Part shown: in pieces, positions 42,454 through 47,631 of the stretch
Position numbering within the stretch: position 1 is the stretch's first letter
Layout: each line of letters starts with the position of its first letter
DNA from: Hypnocyclicus thermotrophus
GTDB lineage: Bacteria > Fusobacteriota > Fusobacteriia > Fusobacteriales > Fusobacteriaceae
Direction: 5' to 3'
Assembly (NCBI RefSeq): GCF_004365575.1
Contig: NZ_SOBG01000011.1
Coordinates: 1 to 47,631, forward strand
Length of the DNA: 47,631 nt
Notes under the pieces: model-generated
What the model was told of the DNA's origin: nothing
Databases searched by the model: none
The model's input: only the letters and a program-made list of their open reading frames with translations
Position numbers and translations under genes: made by a program

Positions 42454-45271
42454 AATATATTTAGAAAATTATAGAATACATGATAAAAAAGAGATAAATT
42501 TTTCTAATGGAGTAAATTTATTACTAGGGAAAAATGGTGCAGGTAAAAGCTCAATATTGGAAGCAATAGGACACACTTTGTTTTCTTCAAAGTTACGGGA
42601 TAATTCTGCTAAAAATTGTATAAAATATGGAAGGAATAAAGCTATAGTTGAAATAGAGTTTGAAGGAAATGATGGAATAGAATATGTTATAAAAAAAACT
42701 ATAAAAGTAGTAGGAAATGATACTTATAGTTTTTATGAAAAAAATAATCCGGAAAAGTCAGTTGCAACTAGAAAAGAGATAGACGAAAAAATTTATAAAA
42801 TATGTGGACTTATTAAACAGTCAAATAATATATATGATAATATAGTTTCAATAAAACAAAATAGTTTTGTAGATATATTTTTGTTAAAACCTAGTGATAG
42901 GGAAAAAATGTTTAACGAAATATTTAATACAGAAATATATAGAGAGATGTTTGAGAAATATTTAAAAGAAGTAAAAGATGAATATGATAGAAAAAAAATA
43001 GATATTGAAATGGAATTAAAATTATTGAATGAAAATAATATTGATATAAATAAAGTTAATTTAGATATGAAAAATGAAAAAGAAGTTAATAAAAATTTAT
43101 TAGAAAAAGAAAAAAAAATTCGTATAAAAAAAGATGAATTAAAAAAAGAAAAAGAAAAGTTACTAGAGTTAGAAAATGAAATTAAACTAATAAAATCTAG
43201 CATAGAAAATATTGATAGTTTTATAAATAATATAGAAAATCAAATAAAATCACAAGAAAAAGAATTTGAGATTATCAAAAAAGCTAAAGTTTTATTAAAA
43301 GAAAATGAAAAAGAGTATAATGAGTATAATAAAAATAAAAAAGAATTAGGTGAGCTTGAAGAAAAATTAAAAAATTATGAAGAAATTAAAAGTTGGTGCG
43401 AAAAACAAGAAAAAATCAAAGAAAAAATTAAACTAGAAATAGAGGAAAAAAATTGGAAAATAGGAAATATTAAAACAAAACAAGAAAATATAAATAATAG
43501 AGTTCAAGAAATAAAAGATGATTTAATAAAAATAAAAAATGAATTATCTAAAAAACAAATTCAAGAACAAGAAATTTTAAAAAATATTGAAAATAAGGAA
43601 AAAGAAAAGAAAAAAATAAAAAAGTTATATGATGAATATGAAAAATTAAAAGAAGAAAAACGATTTTTAGAAAAAAGTTTAGAAGAAATAAAAGAGAAAT
43701 TTTCTATTGATAAACAAGAGATAATAGAAAAAAATTTAAATCAATATGAAAAAGAAAAGAAAAAATTTTTAGAATTAAAAAAAGAAAAAGAAAAATTAAA
43801 AAATAAAGAAATTAATATTAGATTACTGATAGATCAAAATAAAAAAGCAGAAGAGCAATTATCAACAGGATTTTGTCCAATTTTACAAGAAAATTGTAAA
43901 AATATAGAGGGAAATAGTCCAAATAATTATTTCATAAATAAATCAAAAGAGTTAAAAAAAGAATATGAATTAATAATAAATAAGTTGAATAAATATAATA
44001 ATGTAGAAATCAAACTAAATGAAATAGAAAAAGAAATAAATTTAAATAAAGAAAAAATTAAAGAATTTAATATTAAAAAAAATGAAAAGCATGGAAAAAA
44101 ATTATTAATAAAAGAATTAGAGTTAGAGTTAGAAAAAAAATATATACAAGTAAGAGATATTTTAAAATTAGAAAAAAATGAAAATATAAAAGAAGTTGTG
44201 TCAAAATTAGAAAAAGAATATATAACTCTCCAAAATAAACAAGAAAATTTAAATATAAAAAAAGATATTGAAATAAAAAAAGAGTTAGAATTAAAATTAA
44301 AAAATAAAGAATTAGAAAACAAAGAATTAGAAAATGAAGCTAAAATATTATCTGAAGAAATTAAAAGAAAGCAAACTAGATTAAAAGAATTAACAAAACA
44401 ACTTTCAATAGGAGCTGATAAATTAAAAAATTTAAATCCATATAAAGATAAATATGATGACTTAAAAGAAAAAAATAAAGAATTAGAAAACAAAAAAAAT
44501 ATTTATATAGAAAATAAAAAAACAGCAGATAATTATGATAGTTGTTTGGATAAATTGGAAAAATTGAAACAAGAAAAAGAGGTGAAATCAGAAGAAAAAA
44601 ATACTAAAAATAAGAAAAAAATAGAATTAAAGAAAAAAATATCAGAGATAGATAAAGAAAAATTAGAGAAAGAGATAGTTGAAATTGAAGAATATATAAT
44701 AGATATAAATGAGAAGATAGGAATATCAAATACTATGATAAAAACGCTTAAAGAAAAAGAAGAAGAATATAATAAAAATATAAAAGAGATTAAAAAATTA
44801 GAAAAAAGGTTAAATAAAATAAAATTAAAATCTAATATTGCAGATGATTTTAGAAAAAATATAAATAATATGGGGAAAATGGTATCAAAATATTTAATAG
44901 AAGACATTTCTATAAAAGCTACAGAGAATTTTAGAGAAATTACCGGAAGAACAGAGATTATTAAATGGATAAATGATGAAAACAATACATATCAAGTGTT
45001 ATTAAAAGATGAAGAAGGAACTAGAGTATTTGAACAGCTATCTGGAGGAGAGCAAATAGCTGTAGCATTAGCTATACGTACAGCATTAGCTGAAATTCTT
45101 AGTTCTACGAACTTTATAATTTTTGATGAACCTACAAATAATCTTGATGAAGAAAGAAGAAAATCACTTGCGGATTCCATGTCAAAAATTCTTAGCAGTA
45201 TAAATCAAAGCATAATAGTAACACATGATGATACATTTGAAGAAATGGCAAATAAAATTATATATATTTAA
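42440..45271 (+). CDS. sbcC: Exonuclease SbcC-like (Rad50-type) ATPase
   Basis: This 943-residue SMC-like ATPase is the partner of SbcD. Walker A is GKNGAGKSS (30-38), the Q-loop region is SIKQNSFVDIF, two very long Lys/Glu/Asn-rich coiled coils fill about 180-820, and LSGGEQ (867-872) with IIFDEPTNNLD (Walker B, near 893-903) forms the C-terminal half of the ATPase. The apex holds FCPILQENC (Cys479, Cys486), where Rad50/SbcC proteins have a CxxC zinc hook; here the spacing is C-x6-C. A GTG at 42431 is rejected since AGGTGA is the ribosome site for the ATG at 42440. It lies inside the end of sbcD and ends at a strong bidirectional terminator. Confidence 0.93.
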   Translation: MKINKIYLENYRIHDKKEINFSNGVNLLLGKNGAGKSSILEAIGHTLFSSKLRDNSAKNCIKYGRNKAIVEIEFEGNDGIEYVIKKTIKVVGNDTYSFYEKNNPEKSVATRKEIDEKIYKICGLIKQSNNIYDNIVSIKQNSFVDIFLLKPSDREKMFNEIFNTEIYREMFEKYLKEVKDEYDRKKIDIEMELKLLNENNIDINKVNLDMKNEKEVNKNLLEKEKKIRIKKDELKKEKEKLLELENEIKLIKSSIENIDSFINNIENQIKSQEKEFEIIKKAKVLLKENEKEYNEYNKNKKELGELEEKLKNYEEIKSWCEKQEKIKEKIKLEIEEKNWKIGNIKTKQENINNRVQEIKDDLIKIKNELSKKQIQEQEILKNIENKEKEKKKIKKLYDEYEKLKEEKRFLEKSLEEIKEKFSIDKQEIIEKNLNQYEKEKKKFLELKKEKEKLKNKEINIRLLIDQNKKAEEQLSTGFCPILQENCKNIEGNSPNNYFINKSKELKKEYELIINKLNKYNNVEIKLNEIEKEINLNKEKIKEFNIKKNEKHGKKLLIKELELELEKKYIQVRDILKLEKNENIKEVVSKLEKEYITLQNKQENLNIKKDIEIKKELELKLKNKELENKELENEAKILSEEIKRKQTRLKELTKQLSIGADKLKNLNPYKDKYDDLKEKNKELENKKNIYIENKKTADNYDSCLDKLEKLKQEKEVKSEEKNTKNKKKIELKKKISEIDKEKLEKEIVEIEEYIIDINEKIGISNTMIKTLKEKEEEYNKNIKEIKKLEKRLNKIKLKSNIADDFRKNINNMGKMVSKYLIEDISIKATENFREITGRTEIIKWINDENNTYQVLLKDEEGTRVFEQLSGGEQIAVALAIRTALAEILSSTNFIIFDEPTNNLDEERRKSLADSMSKILSSINQSIIVTHDDTFEEMANKIIYI

Positions 45272-45309
45272 AAAACTAGACTTTAGTTTATACTAAAGTC
45301 TAGTTTTAT
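45272..45309. terminator. Bidirectional terminator between sbcC and the OppA-type gene
   Basis: A perfect 16-bp stem AAAACTAGACTTTAGT / ACTAAAGTCTAGTTTT (45272-45287, 45292-45307) with a TTAT loop, one of the longest perfect stems in the window. It serves converging genes. Confidence 0.92.
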
Positions 45310-45327
45310 TTTTAGTTTTTTTTATAA

Positions 45328-46938
45328 TTATTTTTCTATATCAGCCCAATAAAATTCTTTTTCTGCTCCAACACTTGAAAGAGTTAAATTTTTTACTCTA
45401 GATTTTATTAAGATGTTTTTAGCATTGAATACTAAAGGAACAATTGGCATTTCTTTTATTAATATTTTTTCAGCAGCAGCCATTGCGTCCATTCTTTTAG
45501 ATTTATCAGCTGTATTATAAGCGATATCTATATATTTATCATAATCTGTATTTCCCCAAGCAGTATGGTTATTTCCACCACCAGTTACAAATAGATCCAT
45601 ATAAGTCATAGGGTCAAAATAGTCAGCCCCCCATCTTGTTAATTGGAAATCAAAATCCATTTGTCTCATTCTTTGTAATCTTATTTGATATGTAACGTTT
45701 TCTATATTTACTTGAATACCTAATTTACTTCTTAATTGTTCTTGAACAAATTGAGCATCACCTTTAGCAGTAGGTTTACTTCCAATTAAAAGATTTAAAG
45801 TAAGTGGTTCTGTAAATCCTAATTCTTTTTTAGCCATTTCATAATATTTTTTAGCTAATTCTATATTTTCTTCGAATAAATTTAGTCCGTAATCTTCTCT
45901 AAAAGATTTATTTTTACCAGGGAATCCTTCAGGTGTAAATGAACGAGCTGGTTTAGAACCATCTTTTCTCACTGTTGTAACTAAATCATTTCTATCAATT
46001 GCATAAGCAATAGCTTTTCTTAAATTTTCATTTTTAAAATATTTATTATTTGTATTAAATTCTAAATACCATACAAAACTATCATCTAAATTAATAAGTT
46101 CTTTACTATCTTTGAAATCAGGTAATTGATCGCCAGTAATATTAATTACATCAATTTCATCATTTTTGTACATATTTGCTAAAGTATTTACATCTTGTAC
46201 CATAAGTACATGTAATTCATCAATTTTTATAGTATCTTTATCCCAAAAATTCTCATTTTTTGTTAAAATTATTTTACTATCATGTTCCCATTCTTTAATT
46301 TTCCAAGGTCCATTATAAATAAGGTTTTCTTTTTCTAAAGCAAAATCATCACCTTGAGATTTATAAAATTTTTCATTTAATGGAAAGTAAGTAGGAAATG
46401 CAAGCACAGATGGGAAATAAGCTACAGGTTTATCGAGAGTTATTTCTAAAGTATAATCATCTATTACTTTTACTCCAACTTGAGAAAAATCTTTAATTTC
46501 TCCAGTATTATACGCTTCACTATTTTTTATATAATAAAGCATATATGAATATGGAGCAGCTACTTCTGGCTCTAATCCATGTCTTATTCCATAATAATAA
46601 TCATTTGCTGTGACAGGTTCTCCATTTGACCATTTTGCATTTTTTCTTAAATGGAAAGTCCACACATTACCATTTATATCCCAAGATTCAGCCCCAGCTG
46701 GTATAGGATTTCCATTTGGATCCAATCTTGTAAGTCCTTCATATACTTCATTAGCAATAAGTATCGATGTACCGTCAGTTAAAACTTGAGGATCAAGTGA
46801 CGCAGGCTCACCTTCAACACTAAGTTTTACTATTTTTTTATTTTCTTTATTTTTTTTAAAGAAAAGTCCACTATAACTTGTAACTGACATAACAAGTGAA
46901 AATACTAAAGTAAATATTAATATTAATCTTTTTTTCAT
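45328..46938 (-). CDS. oppA: Oligopeptide ABC transporter substrate-binding protein (SBP family 5)
   Basis: A 536-residue exported protein that captures peptides in the periplasm for an Opp/Dpp-type importer. The family-5 pattern is clear: LSVEGEPASLDPQ near the start, EVYEGLTRLDPNGNPIPAGAESW, WTFHLRKNAKWSNGEPVTANDYYYG, YNGPWKIKEW, then AIAYAIDRNDLV and a late WGADYFDPMTYMDLF. There is a signal peptide (1-22) but no lipobox Cys, so it is a soluble periplasmic protein, as in organisms with an outer membrane. No permease or ATPase gene is adjacent, so it probably works with components encoded elsewhere. AAGGAGGA precedes the ATG. Confidence 0.93.
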   Translation of the reverse strand: MKKRLILIFTLVFSLVMSVTSYSGLFFKKNKENKKIVKLSVEGEPASLDPQVLTDGTSILIANEVYEGLTRLDPNGNPIPAGAESWDINGNVWTFHLRKNAKWSNGEPVTANDYYYGIRHGLEPEVAAPYSYMLYYIKNSEAYNTGEIKDFSQVGVKVIDDYTLEITLDKPVAYFPSVLAFPTYFPLNEKFYKSQGDDFALEKENLIYNGPWKIKEWEHDSKIILTKNENFWDKDTIKIDELHVLMVQDVNTLANMYKNDEIDVINITGDQLPDFKDSKELINLDDSFVWYLEFNTNNKYFKNENLRKAIAYAIDRNDLVTTVRKDGSKPARSFTPEGFPGKNKSFREDYGLNLFEENIELAKKYYEMAKKELGFTEPLTLNLLIGSKPTAKGDAQFVQEQLRSKLGIQVNIENVTYQIRLQRMRQMDFDFQLTRWGADYFDPMTYMDLFVTGGGNNHTAWGNTDYDKYIDIAYNTADKSKRMDAMAAAEKILIKEMPIVPLVFNAKNILIKSRVKNLTLSSVGAEKEFYWADIEK

Positions 46939-47136
46939 AAAAATTCCTCCTTTTATTTTACTTATAATAGAATTGTATTACAAAAGTAGTATAAAAGTAA
47001 AATATATAAAATTTATAGATGTATTTATTATATATATATAAAGAATAGTAATGTTTTATAAAATTTATATTATATAAATAATAAGTAGAAAAAATTTGTA
47101 TAATAACAAATTCATCTATTAAAAAACAAAAAAATA

Positions 47137-47165
47137 TTGAAAAAAGTTTAAAAATTTAATATAAT
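47137..47165 (+). promoter_or_regulatory. Strong sigma-70 promoter of the small charged-protein gene
   Basis: TTGAAA (47137-47142) and a perfect TATAAT (47160-47165) are spaced by 17 bp, about 42 nt before the ATG at 47208. Between here and the oppA start (46939-47136) only AT-rich sequence is seen. Confidence 0.75.
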
Positions 47166-47207
47166 AATTAGGAAATTTTTTTGGGAAATAGAAAAGAGGG
47201 GAAAAAT

Positions 47208-47516
47208 ATGTACTTTAATATTAATAATAGATTTTATAATGACTTAGAATTAATAAAAGAAAAAAAAGAAAAAAAAGAAATTGAAACAGAAAATAAGACA
47301 ACAATTCAAAATAAAGAAACAAAATTTGAAAAAATATTAAAAGAAGAGATAGAAGAAACTAAAGAAGATAAACTTGATATAGAAGAAGAAAATAAGAAAG
47401 AAATAAATGTATCAACAATAATAGCAAAAACAAATTCTCTTGAGTATACAAATGGCTTAGCTGCAAATTATATTAGAAGTTATATTTTAAATAAATATAA
47501 AAATACTAAAGAATAA
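47208..47516 (+). CDS. Small highly charged protein of unknown function
   Basis: A 102-residue protein. The middle (about 15-70) is almost entirely Lys/Glu and probably helical or disordered; the C-terminal 30 residues (NVSTIIAKTNSLEYTNGLAANYIRSYILNKY) look like an ordered small domain. No signal peptide, membrane helix or known family was recognised. A TTG at 47181 is upstream of the AGAGGGG ribosome site and is rejected; the ATG at 47208 is correctly spaced. A good promoter stands in front. The remaining 115 nt to the window end show no gene. Confidence 0.6.
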   Translation: MYFNINNRFYNDLELIKEKKEKKEIETENKTTIQNKETKFEKILKEEIEETKEDKLDIEEENKKEINVSTIIAKTNSLEYTNGLAANYIRSYILNKYKNTKE

Positions 47517-47631
47517 CTTATTAAAAGTAAAAAATATGGAACATTGTATAATTAATTGCACAAATAAATAAAAAAAAAGACACATCTAATAAGAATCTAT
47601 GCTAAAATGTTGAATCACTAAAAACAATATT

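Noticed and set aside
42793-45180. Several long open frames antisense to sbcC
   Set aside because: They arise from Lys/Glu/Asn codons of the coiled coil read backwards (Phe/Ser/Leu-rich products), have no ribosome sites and no family resemblance.
1-47631. tRNA, rRNA, CRISPR, insertion sequence or prophage genes
   Set aside because: None was seen on reading both strands; small RNAs without clear motifs could still be missed by eye.

Overview
The window is a very AT-rich chromosomal segment (about a quarter G+C or less by eye) from a Gram-negative-type bacterium with an outer membrane. Evidence for a second membrane is a TolC/MacA/MacB exporter, two predicted outer-membrane beta-barrel proteins ending in Phe, and a peptide-binding protein exported without a lipobox. 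This combines with Firmicute-like features: type III glutamine synthetase, class 3 fructose-bisphosphatase, a SAM-I riboswitch, a DUF3783 protein, strong AGGAGG-type ribosome binding sites and consensus sigma-70 promoters. Together these best fit a Fusobacteriota member, probably a free-living one given its many signalling genes. The assignment is an inference; no rRNA or marker gene is present to prove it.

Region 1 (1-10.9 kb) is mostly core metabolism and housekeeping: the 3' end of an aldolase-like gene, glnN, fbp, a gene of unknown function, an HTH-plus-helical-repeat regulator, a DUF3783 protein, a YeiH-type transporter, CCA-adding enzyme, deoxynucleoside kinase and a GNAT acetyltransferase. 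Region 2 (10.9-15.5 kb) is a compact tolC-macA-macB exporter operon. It is followed by a lone FeoA-domain gene with a perfect TTGACA-17-TATAAT promoter and a YfgJ-like zinc-ribbon gene.

Region 3 (16.3-25.8 kb) is the most unusual part. Seven co-directional genes encode a GAF/HD-GYP c-di-GMP phosphodiesterase, an MBL-fold hydrolase, an outer-membrane barrel with helical repeats, a FecR-domain periplasmic protein, two paralogous lipoproteins and a CHASE2 class III adenylate cyclase. It reads as an envelope-to-cytoplasm signalling unit that joins c-di-GMP and cyclic-nucleotide chemistry. It is followed by a MntP manganese exporter split into two overlapping half-genes and an exported alpha/beta hydrolase.

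Region 4 (27.8-34.4 kb) starts with a promoter, SAM-I riboswitch and terminator controlling metY (O-acetylhomoserine sulfhydrylase). A reverse-strand operon follows with FapA/DUF342, DUF917 and a HAMP/SpoIIE-type phosphatase. Region 5 (34.5-47.6 kb) contains a large catalytically degenerate peptidase-like/propeller/barrel protein, a small membrane-protein pair with ridA, a PAS/GAF protein with a degenerate GGDEF domain, sbcD-sbcC, an OppA-type binding protein and a small charged protein with a strong promoter. No tRNA, rRNA, CRISPR array, prophage or insertion sequence was recognised.

Several genes have a GTG, TTG or ATG upstream in frame that lies inside the Shine-Dalgarno sequence of a better downstream start. 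In those cases the start given here is the downstream one.
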